A stretch of DNA of 64,000 nucleotides from an uncultured Agathobacter sp. (GCA_934307695.1 CAKRCS010000005.1:62001-126000); one strand, 5' to 3'. Shown: positions 53,041 to 62,686, counted from the stretch's first letter. Translations and numbers: made by a program. The notes: generated by a model from the sequence alone, not told the origin.

Positions 53041-54135
53041 ATGATTTCTAACCAGAAACTGCAAAGCGCATTGAATGAGATCAAAGAGATATCAGGTCAT
53101 GACACCGCACTTTTTACCACAAAAGGGCGCTTGACGGCGAGTACTTTTGATGTGGATCCGGTATACGAGGAGAGCGCATTGAATTTTGCCGATTCATTGT
53201 CCGACGAGCTTTCTTTACCGAACTATTTCTTTTTCCGTGTTGTCGTGGAAGGTGAGACGGAATATGTTCTTTTGATGCAGGATAAGGATGAGCATTCCCG
53301 CGTGTTCGGCAAGATGGCGGTATGCCAGATCCGCAATTTGGCAATCAGCTATGCGGAACAGTTTGACCGCAACAATTTTATCCGCAATGTTCTTCTTGGC
53401 AATATGCTTGCGGTCGATATTTACAGCAAAGCCAAAAAACTGCACATCGAATCCGAGGACCGGCAGGTCTTTGTTGTGGATACCGGAAAAAAGAATATCG
53501 ATATCGCACTGGAGCTGGTCAAGAACTTATCCGACACCAGAGCCGGAGATTTTGTGACCAGTGTGGACGAACACAGCATCGTACTGATCAAGTCCTTAAG
53601 TGCTGTCCCGGAGAAGAAGCGCGAGACCTTTGCGAAGGAGGTTGCGGATAATCTGGTGGACAACCTGCACATGGAGGCGATGATCAAGGTGCGTGTCGGC
53701 TATGGCAACATCGTAAACCAGATCCAGAACCTGACTGATTCCTATCAGGAGGCAAAGCTTGCCCTTGAGGTTGGCAGGGTTTTCTATGCGGAATATGACA
53801 CAATCTCTTATGGGAAGCTTGGCATTGGACGCTTGATCTACCAGCTTCCGATGAGCTTATGCGACATGTACATAAAGGAAGTATTCGGCACCGGGATCCC
53901 GGATATCCTCACTGATGAGGAGGCTATGTCCACAATCAACAAATTCTTTGAGAACAACCTGAATATTTCGGAGACGGCGCGCCAATTATACGTTCATAGA
54001 AACACCCTTGTGTACCGCTTGGAGCGTATCGAGAAGGCAATCGGGCTTGATATCCGCACCTTCGATGACGCTATGACGTTCCGCATCGCGGTGATGGTCA
54101 TCGCCCACATGCGCGATGCCAAGGGACTCAGGTAG
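53041..54135 (+). CDS. PucR/CdaR-type helix-turn-helix transcriptional regulator
   Basis: 364 residues. The C-terminal 60 residues are the PucR-family helix-turn-helix (FFENNLNISETARQLYVHRN, TLVYRLERIEKAIGLDIR). The rest lacks an obvious small-molecule domain beyond a GAF/CdaR-like central region (about 120-280). CdaR relatives sense sugar acids; being next to a sugar ABC ATPase fits a carbohydrate role, but the effector is unknown. GGAGG at 53029 precedes the ATG. Its stop is 3 bases before RNA element copy B. Confidence 0.85.
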   Translation: MISNQKLQSALNEIKEISGHDTALFTTKGRLTASTFDVDPVYEESALNFADSLSDELSLPNYFFFRVVVEGETEYVLLMQDKDEHSRVFGKMAVCQIRNLAISYAEQFDRNNFIRNVLLGNMLAVDIYSKAKKLHIESEDRQVFVVDTGKKNIDIALELVKNLSDTRAGDFVTSVDEHSIVLIKSLSAVPEKKRETFAKEVADNLVDNLHMEAMIKVRVGYGNIVNQIQNLTDSYQEAKLALEVGRVFYAEYDTISYGKLGIGRLIYQLPMSLCDMYIKEVFGTGIPDILTDEEAMSTINKFFENNLNISETARQLYVHRNTLVYRLERIEKAIGLDIRTFDDAMTFRIAVMVIAHMRDAKGLR

Positions 54136-54137
54136 TA

Positions 54138-54707
54138 TATAACCTTGATGGGGCTATGAATTTCTCATCCCCCATCAATAGTTTAATAATTTTACAGCCC
54201 TTATCTCTATGGGGAAAAGTCATTCCGCAAAAATAGTAGAAATTCTTTCAACCATTCATGCGGTGAACCTGTTGTGTCTGATATCGGCTTTGACACTCCC
54301 CGCCCGCCTGTCCGTGGTAGAGGGATTTGCTCTCAAACTTTTTAGTCTCCCTAAGTGGGACGCTTTTGCGAAGTTGATATTAAAACATGCCCTTCAAAAC
54401 TCGCTTTTTATGTGGTTTATGTATGAAAACTGTGTGCTCAAACAGTTGAAGGGCATGTTTACATTTCGCAAAAGCGCCCACTAAGGGAGTCACAAAAGTT
54501 CTCGGAAGCAAAATCCCTCTATCCGCGAACCGACGGGCTGGAGTGCTCAAACCTATAAAAGACACAACTAATGAAGAAACCGCAGGGATGGTTGAAATAG
54601 AATTTCACTATTTTAGTGGTGCTTTTTTCCGATAGAGATAAGGGCTGTAAAATGGTATAAATAGATGAACGGGGGATGCGGGAAGTGCATAGCCCTATAA
54701 AGGAATA
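54138..54707 (+). ncRNA. Large structured RNA element, copy B
   Basis: About 570 nt filling the gap up to the topoisomerase genes; same plan as copy A. Terminal arms 54138-54246 and 54599-54707, including a perfect 22-bp block (54189-54210 with 54632-54653). Nested: CAACCAT/ATGGTTG (54249-54255, 54588-54594); TGCGGT/ACCGCA; GTTGTGTCT/AGACACAAC (54271-54279, 54560-54568); TTTGACACTCC/GGAGTGCTCAAA; GCCCG/CGGGC; side arm 54313-54331 with 54507-54527; CTCCCT..GTGGG/CCCAC..AGGGAG; CGCTTTTGCGAA/TTCGCAAAAGCG (54361-54372, 54465-54476); AAACATGCCCTTCAA/TTGAAGGGCATGTTT (54383-54397, 54446-54460). Loop motifs AAACTCGCTTTTTATG (54397-54412) and CTCGGAAG (54501-54508) match copy A. Several helices differ from A on both strands. 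Strand inferred from neighbours. Confidence 0.8.
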
Positions 54708-54727
54708 AAAAGTAAAGGAGCAGGCGT

Positions 54728-56659
54728 ATGGCAAAGAAAGCGACATACGATGAAAGCAGCATATCGGTTCTGGAGGGACTTGAGGCAGTCCGTAAGCGTC
54801 CGGGAATGTATATCGGAAGCGTTACGAGAAAGGGACTCAACCATCTGATCTATGAGATCGTGGACAACTCGGTGGACGAGCATCTTGCGGGAGTGTGTGA
54901 TACGATCTGGGTAACTCTGGAGAAGGATGGTTCCTGTACCGTTGAGGATAACGGACGAGGAATCCCAGTCGGAATGCATGCAAAGGGAATGTCCGCGGCG
55001 CGCGTGGTATTTACGACGCTGCATGCCGGCGGTAAGTTTGATAATTCGGCGTATAAGACGAGCGGTGGTCTGCACGGAGTAGGATCTTCCGTTGTAAATG
55101 CGCTTTCTACCTATATGGATGTGGAGATCAGCAGAGATGGCTATGTACATCATGACCGCTATGAGCGCGGCAACCCGGTGATCCCGCTGGAGGACGGCTT
55201 GCTGCCGAAGATCGGAAAGACGAAAAAGACCGGAACGAAGATTAACTTTTTGCCGGATCCGGAGATCTTTGAAAAGACACGCTTCAAGGAGGATGAGGTA
55301 AAAAGCAGACTGCATGAGACTGCATACCTAAATCCGAACCTTACCATTGTGTACGAGGATCGGCGAGGCGAAGAGGTTGAGCATATCGAATACCATGAGC
55401 CGGATGGAATCATCGGGTTCGTCAAGGACTTAAACCAGAATCAGGAAGTGCTGCATGATGTGATCTACTTCAAGGGTGAGAGCGAGGGGATCGTTGTTGA
55501 GGCGGCAATCCAGTATACGAATGAGTTCCATGAGAATATCCTTGGATTCTGTAACAATATCTACAATTCAGAAGGCGGAACACACATCACCGGTTTTAAG
55601 ACCGTATTTACCACAGTTATCAATAACTATGCGAGAGAGCTTGGCATCTTAAAGGAGAAAGATCCGAACTTTACCGGAGCGGATGTGCGAAACGGAATGA
55701 CTGCGGTTATCTCCATCAAACACCCGGATCCGCGGTTTGAGGGACAGACCAAGACCAAGCTGGACAATCAGGATGCCGACCGCGTGACCAAGAAGGTGGT
55801 CGGGGACGAGATCGTACTATTTTTCGATAAGAATCTCGATACCTTAAAGGCGGTGATCTCCTGTGCGGAAAAGGCTGCCAAGATCCGTAAGACCGAGGAG
55901 AAGGCGAAAACGAATCTTCTGTCCAAGCAGAAGTTCTCCTTTGATTCCAACGGAAAGCTTGCCAACTGTGAGAGCCGTGATGCATCACAGTGCGAGATCT
56001 TTATCGTGGAGGGAGACTCTGCGGGCGGTTCCGCAAAGACTGCAAGAAACCGTATGTTCCAGGCAATCCTTCCAATCCGTGGCAAGATCTTAAACGTTGA
56101 GAAGGCAAGCATTGACAAGGTGCTTGCAAATGCCGAGATCAAGACGATGATCAACGCCTTCGGCTGTGGCTTTTCCGAAGGGTACGGCAATGACTTTGAC
56201 ATCACGAAGCTGCGCTATGACAAGATCGTTATCATGGCGGATGCCGATGTAGACGGTGCGCATATTTCCACGCTGCTGCTGACGCTGTTTTACCGGTTTA
56301 TGCCGGAGCTGATCTACGCGGGACATGTGTATGTGGCAATGCCGCCGCTTTACAAGGTCGTACCGCAAAAGGGCGAGGAAGAATACCTGTATGATGACGC
56401 GGCACTTGAAAAATACCGCAAGACACACGCCAACCAGAAGTTTACGCTGCAGCGGTACAAAGGACTTGGAGAGATGGACGCAGACCAGCTCTGGGAGACG
56501 ACCTTGAACCCCAAGACACGCATGTTAAAGCGCATTGAGATCGAGGACAGCATGATGGCTTCCGACATGACGGCGCTTTTGATGGGGAATGATGTCCTGC
56601 CGCGTAAGGAATTTATCTATGCGCATGCACAGGACGCAGAGGTAGACAATCAGGCGTAG
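54728..56659 (+). CDS. Type IIA DNA topoisomerase subunit B (GyrB/ParE family)
   Basis: ATPase subunit, 643 residues. GHKL ATPase motifs: IYEIVDNSVDEHLAG (Mg-binding Asn), VEDNGRGIPVG and SGGLHGVGSSVVNALS; transducer; TOPRIM with EGDSAGGSAK and ADADVDGAHI; QRYKGLGEMDADQLW near the end. It is not near an origin-type dnaA-dnaN-recF cluster and pairs with a subunit A that lacks the GyrA-box, so topoisomerase IV (ParE) is more likely than gyrase, but I do not assign a symbol. AAAGGAGC precedes the ATG, immediately after RNA element B. Confidence 0.93.
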   Translation: MAKKATYDESSISVLEGLEAVRKRPGMYIGSVTRKGLNHLIYEIVDNSVDEHLAGVCDTIWVTLEKDGSCTVEDNGRGIPVGMHAKGMSAARVVFTTLHAGGKFDNSAYKTSGGLHGVGSSVVNALSTYMDVEISRDGYVHHDRYERGNPVIPLEDGLLPKIGKTKKTGTKINFLPDPEIFEKTRFKEDEVKSRLHETAYLNPNLTIVYEDRRGEEVEHIEYHEPDGIIGFVKDLNQNQEVLHDVIYFKGESEGIVVEAAIQYTNEFHENILGFCNNIYNSEGGTHITGFKTVFTTVINNYARELGILKEKDPNFTGADVRNGMTAVISIKHPDPRFEGQTKTKLDNQDADRVTKKVVGDEIVLFFDKNLDTLKAVISCAEKAAKIRKTEEKAKTNLLSKQKFSFDSNGKLANCESRDASQCEIFIVEGDSAGGSAKTARNRMFQAILPIRGKILNVEKASIDKVLANAEIKTMINAFGCGFSEGYGNDFDITKLRYDKIVIMADADVDGAHISTLLLTLFYRFMPELIYAGHVYVAMPPLYKVVPQKGEEEYLYDDAALEKYRKTHANQKFTLQRYKGLGEMDADQLWETTLNPKTRMLKRIEIEDSMMASDMTALLMGNDVLPRKEFIYAHAQDAEVDNQA

Positions 56660-56712
56660 GGCGAAACGATACTGCCGGATGGCAGACACGAACGGAAATG
56701 TAGGAGAACTGT

Positions 56713-58947
56713 ATGGAAAGCAGTAATATCATTCAAACAGAATATTCGGAGCATCTGGAAAAATCCTTTATGGACTATGCGATGAGTGTTATCATTGCCA
56801 GAGCGTTCCCGGATGTCAGGGACGGATTTAAGCCGGTTCAAAGACGTATCCTCTATGATATGAATGAGCTGGGTGTAAAATACGATAAGCCATATAAAAA
56901 GAGCGCGCGTATCGTCGGTGATACGATGGGTAAATACCACCCGCACGGCGACAGCTCCATCTATGGGGCAATGGTTGTCATGGCGCAGGATTTTAAAGAG
57001 GGACTTCCACTTGTTGACGGACATGGTAACTTCGGCTCCATCGAGGGAGACGGAGCGGCTGCCATGCGATACACGGAGGCTCGTCTGCAGCGGATCACGC
57101 AGGAAGCATATCTTGCGGATCTGGACAAGGACGTGGTCGACTTCGTGCCAAACTATGACGAGACGGAAAAAGAGCCGGTCGTACTTCCGGTAAAGGTGCC
57201 AAACCTTCTGATCAACGGAGCGGAGGGCATCGGTGTCGGCATGGTGACCAGCATCCCGACGCACAACCTTGCCGAGTGTATCGACGGCGTGGTTGCATAC
57301 ATGAAGAACCCGGACATCACGACGGAAGAGATGATGCAGTATATTCCGGGGCCGGACTTCCCGACCGGAGGCATTGTTGCCAACAAGGACGAGCTGACTG
57401 AGATCTACCGGACAGGAACAGGCAAGATCAAGCTGCGCGGCAAGATCGAGGTGGAGCAGCAGAAGGGTGGCAAGGAACGTCTGATCATCACGGAGATTCC
57501 GTACACGATGATCGGTGCCAACATCGGTAAATTTTTAAATGACATCTACTCTCTGGTCGAGACGAAAAAGACGAGTGACATTGTAGATATTACGAACCAG
57601 TCCTCCAAGGAGGGAATCCGCATCGTGCTCGACCTGAAAAAGGGCGCAGATGTGGAGGCACTTAAGAATCTGCTATACAAGAAAACAAAGCTGGAGGATA
57701 CCTTCGGTGTCAATATGCTTGCGGTTGCAGACGGCAGACCGGAGACGCTTGGAATCGTTGAGATCATCCGCCATCATGTGAACTTCCAGTATGAGATCGC
57801 AACGCGCAAATACAAGACACTTCTTGCAAAAGAGCTTGACAAGAAGGAGATACAGGAAGGTCTTATCGAAGCCTGCAACGTCATCGACCTGATCATTGAG
57901 ATCCTGCGCGGCAGCAAGAATATCGCAGATGCAAAGGCCTGCCTGACAAGGGGCGAGACAGATAACATTAAATTTAAGTCCAGGGAATCCGAGCGCATGG
58001 CAAAGCAGCTTCATTTTACGGAGCGTCAGGCATCTGCAATCCTTGAGATGCGTCTGTACCGCCTGATCGGATTAGAGATTGATGCCCTGATGAAGGAGCA
58101 TGAGGACACGCTTGCGAAGATCGCACGATACAGCGAGCTGCTTTCGAGCCGTTCTGCGATGGCGAAGGCGATCATCAAGGAGCTTAAGGATCTGAAAAAG
58201 GAGTACGCAGTTCCGAGAAAGACGCAGATCGACAACCTTGCGGAGGCAGTGGTTGTCGAGAAGGCGATCGAGGAGAAGGACGTTGTATTCCTGATGGATC
58301 GTTTCGGCTATGCCAAGACGATCGATGTCTCTTTGTATGAGAGAAACCGAGAGACGGCGGATGCGGAGAACCGTTATGTATTTACGGTGCGCAACACCGG
58401 ACGTATCTGCATTTTTACCGACAAGGGACAGATGCACTGGGTGAGAGTGATGGATCTGCCGTTTGGCAGGTTAAAGGATAAGGGAACGCCAATCGACAAT
58501 GTAAGTAACTATGACAGCAAGGCGGAGCATTACATCTATGTCTGTGCGATGGAGGCATTAGAGGGCTGCAAGCTGCTCTTCGGAACCAGGACCGCGATGT
58601 TAAAGCTGGTGGATGGAAGCGAGTTTATCGTCGGGAAAAAGACGACGGCTGCAACCAAGCTTACCGACGGAGATGAGGTGCTGCTTATCGGAAAGGCGCA
58701 GGCAGGAGATACGATCGTCATGCGATCAAAGAAGGATGTGTTCCTTCGGATCGACTGTGGACAGATCCCGGAGAAGAAAAAGGGAGCTGTCGGTGTGCGC
58801 GGCATGAAGTTAGATGCGGGGGATGAATTGTCTGCAATCTACTATCTGCCGGACGGTGACAATGAGAATGTGGAGGTCAAGGGCAGAGAGATCGCCTTGA
58901 ACCGGCTTCATATCGGCAACCGTGATACAAAAGGGGTTAAGAGGTAA
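56713..58947 (+). CDS. Type IIA DNA topoisomerase subunit A (ParC/GyrA family)
   Basis: 744 residues, shorter than most GyrA. Breakage-reunion core: FKPVQRRILYDM, KYHPHGDSSIYGAM (74-87) and catalytic Tyr120 in AAAMRYTEARL. The C-terminal domain (from about 505) is a shortened beta-pinwheel with repeats such as FGYAKTIDVS and DNVSNYDSKAEHY; I find no QRRGGKG GyrA-box, which argues against DNA wrapping and supercoiling. At the position equivalent to E. coli Asp87 in the quinolone pocket there is Gly85; the Ser83 equivalent is kept. 53 bases after subunit B, one operon. Confidence 0.92.
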   Translation: MESSNIIQTEYSEHLEKSFMDYAMSVIIARAFPDVRDGFKPVQRRILYDMNELGVKYDKPYKKSARIVGDTMGKYHPHGDSSIYGAMVVMAQDFKEGLPLVDGHGNFGSIEGDGAAAMRYTEARLQRITQEAYLADLDKDVVDFVPNYDETEKEPVVLPVKVPNLLINGAEGIGVGMVTSIPTHNLAECIDGVVAYMKNPDITTEEMMQYIPGPDFPTGGIVANKDELTEIYRTGTGKIKLRGKIEVEQQKGGKERLIITEIPYTMIGANIGKFLNDIYSLVETKKTSDIVDITNQSSKEGIRIVLDLKKGADVEALKNLLYKKTKLEDTFGVNMLAVADGRPETLGIVEIIRHHVNFQYEIATRKYKTLLAKELDKKEIQEGLIEACNVIDLIIEILRGSKNIADAKACLTRGETDNIKFKSRESERMAKQLHFTERQASAILEMRLYRLIGLEIDALMKEHEDTLAKIARYSELLSSRSAMAKAIIKELKDLKKEYAVPRKTQIDNLAEAVVVEKAIEEKDVVFLMDRFGYAKTIDVSLYERNRETADAENRYVFTVRNTGRICIFTDKGQMHWVRVMDLPFGRLKDKGTPIDNVSNYDSKAEHYIYVCAMEALEGCKLLFGTRTAMLKLVDGSEFIVGKKTTAATKLTDGDEVLLIGKAQAGDTIVMRSKKDVFLRIDCGQIPEKKKGAVGVRGMKLDAGDELSAIYYLPDGDNENVEVKGREIALNRLHIGNRDTKGVKR

Positions 58948-58949
58948 GA

Positions 58950-60278
58950 ATGATGAACTATGAAGAAGCGCGTGCATACATCCGGGAGGTGTCAAAAACC
59001 GGAAGTGTGCTTGGACTGGAAAGCATCAGGCGATTGATGACGGAGCTGCACGATGTGCAGGAGGGACTGCGGATCATCCATATCGCGGGAACAAACGGAA
59101 AAGGTTCTACCGGCGCATATCTTGCCGCTGCATTTGCAGAGGCTGGACTTCATGTAGGAAGATACTGCTCTCCGGCGGTGTTTGATCCGCTTGAGGTATG
59201 GCAGTATGACGGAGCAAATATCTCCAAAGAGGAATATGCAAAAGTAATGTCACAGGTAAAGTCTGCCTGTGACATTGTGGTATCTAAAGGTTATCCGGCT
59301 CCGACCGTGTTTGAGGTGGAGACAGCAGCCGCTTTTGTCTATTTTGCCATGAAGCAGCCGGATGTGGTACTGCTTGAGGTCGGAATGGGCGGGATCACCG
59401 ATGCAACGAACGTGATCGAAAAGCCGTTTGTGTCCGTGATCACCACGATCAGCATGGATCACATGCAGTTTCTGGGGAACACGCTTTCCGATATCGCAAG
59501 GGCAAAAGCAGGGATCATAAAGGAGGACTGTCCGGTCTTTTGCGCACCGCAGGAAGAAGCGGCAGCACAGGTACTGCTTCAGACGGCAGAAGGAAAGAAC
59601 GCTCCGGTCACCATGCTGGAAAACAGTCAGGTCTCTCCGGAGGCTCAGAAGCCCGGCTGCCTGCGCATGACGTATGACTCTAAAAAGTACGGCAGATTTG
59701 CGCTTACCACCTCGATGGCGGGAAGCTACCAGATAAGAAATGCAGCATTATCCGCGGAGGTGGCGGCTTTTTGCCTGGAGCAGTTAAAGCCGGAGATTCC
59801 CGCGGAGCAGCGCAAGCGCCTGATCTGTGACGGGATCGCCCGCACCGTATGGCAGGGGCGTTTCGAGGTGATCGGACGTGAGCCGCTTTTCGTGCTGGAT
59901 GGCGCACACAACGAGGATGCCGCATACTGTCTGGAAAAGACGGTACAAAATTGTTTTACAAATACAAAGCTTGTCTATATAATAGGGGTGTTGGCGGATA
60001 AGGAGCATGAAAAGATGCTGCGTATCATGCTGCCACACGCTAAGACGGTGTATACCGTCACACCGCACAATCCAAGAGCACTCGAAGCAGAGGCACTTGC
60101 AGACGAGGCGGCGGCATTTTGTGAATCGGTGCGCGCGTGCAAAAGCGTGGAGGAGGCAGTGACATCCGCCCTTAAGGATGCAGAGCGGCTGCAACTTCCG
60201 GTGCTGGCGTTCGGCTCCCTGTCCTATCTAAAGGAATGCAGGGATGCTTATCAGAAAGCGGTACAGCAGAAGCAGTAG
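58950..60278 (+). CDS. folC: Folylpolyglutamate/dihydrofolate synthase
   Basis: Mur-ligase-like enzyme adding Glu to dihydropteroate and folates. 442 residues: GTNGKGSTGAYLAAAF (P-loop, about 48-63), VLLEVGMGGITDATNV, TISMDHMQFLGNTLSDIARAKAGI and the C-terminal VLDGAHNEDA. ATG at 58950 (a second at 58953) after AAGAGGTAAG; 2 bases after subunit A. First gene of a four-gene folate run. Confidence 0.95.
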   Translation: MMNYEEARAYIREVSKTGSVLGLESIRRLMTELHDVQEGLRIIHIAGTNGKGSTGAYLAAAFAEAGLHVGRYCSPAVFDPLEVWQYDGANISKEEYAKVMSQVKSACDIVVSKGYPAPTVFEVETAAAFVYFAMKQPDVVLLEVGMGGITDATNVIEKPFVSVITTISMDHMQFLGNTLSDIARAKAGIIKEDCPVFCAPQEEAAAQVLLQTAEGKNAPVTMLENSQVSPEAQKPGCLRMTYDSKKYGRFALTTSMAGSYQIRNAALSAEVAAFCLEQLKPEIPAEQRKRLICDGIARTVWQGRFEVIGREPLFVLDGAHNEDAAYCLEKTVQNCFTNTKLVYIIGVLADKEHEKMLRIMLPHAKTVYTVTPHNPRALEAEALADEAAAFCESVRACKSVEEAVTSALKDAERLQLPVLAFGSLSYLKECRDAYQKAVQQKQ

Positions 60279-60316
60279 GACTGCAACAGAAAGAGCTGTA
60301 AGAGGTGAAAACGATT

Positions 60317-60868
60317 ATGGTAGATAAAGAAAAAGTAATGGAAGGCGTGAAGCTGATCCTTGAGGGGATCGGTGAGGACACAAAAAGGGAAGGACTTTTA
60401 GAGACACCAGACCGGATCGCGCGCATGTACGAAGAGATATTTGCGGGTATGGACCAGACCGCAGAGGAACCGCTTTCCAAGACATTTCATGTAGAGAATG
60501 ACGAGATGGTGATCGAGAAGGATATTACCTTTTACTCCACCTGTGAGCATCATTTCATGCCGTTTTTCGGAAAGGCGCATGTCGCTTATATTCCGGATGG
60601 CAAGGTGGTCGGAATCAGCAAGCTTGCAAGAACGGTCGAGGTATATGCAAAACGCCCGCAGATTCAGGAGAAGCTGACCGCGCAGATCGCGGATGCGCTC
60701 ATGGAATACTTAAAGCCAAAGGGTGCGATCGTCATGATCGAGGCAGAGCATATGTGCATGACAATGCGTGGCATCAAAAAGCCGGGAAGCAGGACGGTGA
60801 CCTTTGCGGCAAGAGGCGTGTTTGAACAGAAGGAGCTGGCAGACCGGTTTTTCCAGCTGGTAAAATAA
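60317..60868 (+). CDS. folE: GTP cyclohydrolase I
   Basis: First step of tetrahydrofolate synthesis, GTP to dihydroneopterin triphosphate. 183 residues: [18 protein letters not shown], zinc Cys/His in [22 protein letters not shown] and the later Cys in [10 protein letters not shown], plus GISKLAR. The start is either the ATG at 60317 or an in-frame GTG at 60305; I prefer the ATG although AGAGG is then 11 bases away. Confidence 0.95.
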   Translation: MVDKEKVMEGVKLILEGIGEDTKREGLLETPDRIARMYEEIFAGMDQTAEEPLSKTFHVENDEMVIEKDITFYSTCEHHFMPFFGKAHVAYIPDGKVVGISKLARTVEVYAKRPQIQEKLTAQIADALMEYLKPKGAIVMIEAEHMCMTMRGIKKPGSRTVTFAARGVFEQKELADRFFQLVK

Positions 60869-60891
60869 GAAGCAGGATCGGGGGATGTAAG

Positions 60892-61707
60892 ATGCAGATC
60901 GGAACAAAACAATTTGACACAGACCATCAGGTATATGTTATGGGAATCTTAAATGTGACTCCGGATTCCTTTTCCGATGGCGGCAAATGGAACAACAGGG
61001 ATGCGGCACTTTTTCACACGCAGCAGATGATCGCGGATGGCGCTGCCATCATCGATGTCGGCGGGGAATCAACGAGACCGGGCTACACAAAGATCTCCGA
61101 TGAGGAGGAGATCGAGCGGACAGCACCGATCATCGAGCAGATCCGTGAGCAGTTCGATATCCCGATCTCCATTGATACCTACAAGAGCCGTGTGGCACAG
61201 GCGGCAGTGGATGCGGGTGCGGATCTTGTCAATGACATCTGGGGGCTAAAGTATGACCCGGATATGGCGGGGGTGATCGCTGAGAGCAAGACGGCATGCT
61301 GCCTGATGCACAACCGCACAAATGAAGTGTATGACAATTTTATGGAGGATCTGCTGTCGGATCTGTGTGAGACGGTCGCACTTGCAAAGCAGGCAGGGAT
61401 CGCGGACGACAAGATCATGCTAGATCCAGGTGTCGGCTTCGCAAAGTCCTACGAGAACAACCTGGAGGCGATCCAGAAGGTCGGCAGATTAAAGGAGCTT
61501 GGATATCCGGTGCTGCTCGGCACATCGAGAAAATCCGTGATCGGTCTGACGCTGGATACCGACCGCAGCGAGCGTGTGGAGGGAACGGTGGCAACCTCTG
61601 TGTACGGTGTGCTGCAGGGCTGCGCGTTTGTGCGTGTGCATGATGTTAAGGAGAATCTGCGCGCGATCCGGATGACGCAGGCGATTATGAATGGAAAGAG
61701 AATCTGA
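60892..61707 (+). CDS. folP: Dihydropteroate synthase
   Basis: Condenses dihydropterin pyrophosphate with p-aminobenzoate; the sulfonamide target. 271 residues: MGILNVTPDSFSDGG (about 17-31), DVGGESTRPGYT (about 57-68), ISIDTYKS, VNDIWG, LDPGVGFAK, LLGTSRKS and the final RVHDV. GGGGGATG precedes the ATG. 23 bases after folE. Confidence 0.96.
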   Translation: MQIGTKQFDTDHQVYVMGILNVTPDSFSDGGKWNNRDAALFHTQQMIADGAAIIDVGGESTRPGYTKISDEEEIERTAPIIEQIREQFDIPISIDTYKSRVAQAAVDAGADLVNDIWGLKYDPDMAGVIAESKTACCLMHNRTNEVYDNFMEDLLSDLCETVALAKQAGIADDKIMLDPGVGFAKSYENNLEAIQKVGRLKELGYPVLLGTSRKSVIGLTLDTDRSERVEGTVATSVYGVLQGCAFVRVHDVKENLRAIRMTQAIMNGKRI

Positions 61708-61708
61708 T

Positions 61709-62521
61709 ATGAGTGATTATATAGAGATTACAGGACTGAAGATATTCGCCTATCACGGCGTGTTGGAGGAGGAAAAGAAAAACGGGCAGGACTTTTTTGT
61801 GAATGCCCGTTTGTTTTATGATATGCATCCGGCGGGAACGTCCGACAAGCTGGAGCAGGCATTAAACTATGCGGATGCATGTGCGTATATGACTGCAGTT
61901 TTTAAGGAGGTACGCTTTGACCTGATCGAGGCTGCGGCAGAGCACCTGTGTGAGGCTCTTCTGCTGCATTATCCGGCACTGGAAAAGGTAGCACTTACGC
62001 TTCGCAAACCGCACGCGCCGATCGGGCTGCCGTTCGGGGATGTCTCCGTCAATATGGTGAGAAGCTGGCATACGGCATACCTCGCGGTCGGCTCTAATAT
62101 GGGAGATAGCAGGGCGATCATCGAGGAGGCAGTTCAGACGCTTCAGGAAAATCCGAAGATCAAAATGCTTAAAATATCGGAGCTTATCACCACCAAACCG
62201 TATGGACCGGTGGAGCAGGACGACTTTTTGAATGGCTGCATGAGAATCGAGACGCTTTACGATCCGGAGGAGCTGCTTGCCTTTTTGCATGAGGTGGAGG
62301 CAGCAGCCGGGCGCAGGCGTGAGATCCATTGGGGACCGCGCACGCTGGATCTGGATATCATCTTCTATGATGATCTGGTGTATGAGAGCGAGGACCTTAT
62401 CATCCCGCACGCGGATATGCACAACCGCATATTTGTGCTTGAGCCGCTGATGCAGCTATGTCCGGGATACCGCCATCCGGTGCTGGGACAGACCGTTGCG
62501 CAGCTGTATCATCAGCTTTAA
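61709..62521 (+). CDS. folBK: Bifunctional dihydroneopterin aldolase / HPPK (FolB-FolK fusion)
   Basis: 270 residues. Residues 1 to about 118 are dihydroneopterin aldolase (IEITGLKIFAYHGVLEEEKKNGQDFFVNARL; catalytic Lys in VALTLRKPHAPI). Residues from about 126 are 6-hydroxymethyl-dihydropterin pyrophosphokinase (AYLAVGSNMGDSRAII, FLNGCMRIET, GRRREIHWGPRTLDLDIIFYDD). It joins two successive steps just before FolP. The ATG at 61709 is 1 base after folP. Such fusions are known in Firmicutes. Confidence 0.95.
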   Translation: MSDYIEITGLKIFAYHGVLEEEKKNGQDFFVNARLFYDMHPAGTSDKLEQALNYADACAYMTAVFKEVRFDLIEAAAEHLCEALLLHYPALEKVALTLRKPHAPIGLPFGDVSVNMVRSWHTAYLAVGSNMGDSRAIIEEAVQTLQENPKIKMLKISELITTKPYGPVEQDDFLNGCMRIETLYDPEELLAFLHEVEAAAGRRREIHWGPRTLDLDIIFYDDLVYESEDLIIPHADMHNRIFVLEPLMQLCPGYRHPVLGQTVAQLYHQL

Positions 62522-62563
62522 GCGGGGGCTGCTTTGTGGCAGAAAGCCTCTTTAATTATTTTC

Positions 62564-62579
62564 CACAAATCCATTTGTG
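62564..62579 (+). promoter_or_regulatory. Palindromic operator candidate upstream of the BMP gene
   Basis: CACAAAT-CC-ATTTGTG, a perfect 7-2-7 inverted repeat; a related shorter palindrome ACAAATTGT lies at 62620-62628. Both sit in the 165-base gap before a regulated-type transporter gene. The rest of the gap is very A/T-rich, with a weak hairpin after folBK (CTGC/GCAG near 62530). Confidence 0.4.
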
Positions 62580-62616
62580 AAATGTGTAAAATATTGTAAA
62601 AATTTTTTATTGTTTT

Positions 62617-62645
62617 TTTACAAATTGTCTGCTACTCTTTTTTAT
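62617..62645 (+). promoter_or_regulatory. Weak promoter candidate for the BMP gene
   Basis: TTTACA (62617-62622), 17 bases, TTTTAT (62640-62645), 41 bases before the ATG. The hexamers are poor and the region is A/T-rich, so other placements are possible. Confidence 0.3.
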
Positions 62646-62686
62646 GTCAGTTGTACGACAGAAAAAACTCAAAAAGGAGAACAAAA

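Noticed and set aside
54209..54484. 91-codon open frame in RNA element B
   Set aside because: Shares only the short stretch LLCLI-ALTL with copy A because the DNA there is a conserved helix; downstream the reading frames diverge while the base pairing is kept.
54728..58947. Naming the topoisomerase genes gyrB and gyrA
   Set aside because: Subunit A lacks the GyrA-box and the locus is not the usual dnaA-recF-gyrB-gyrA cluster; family-level naming is safer without seeing the rest of the genome.
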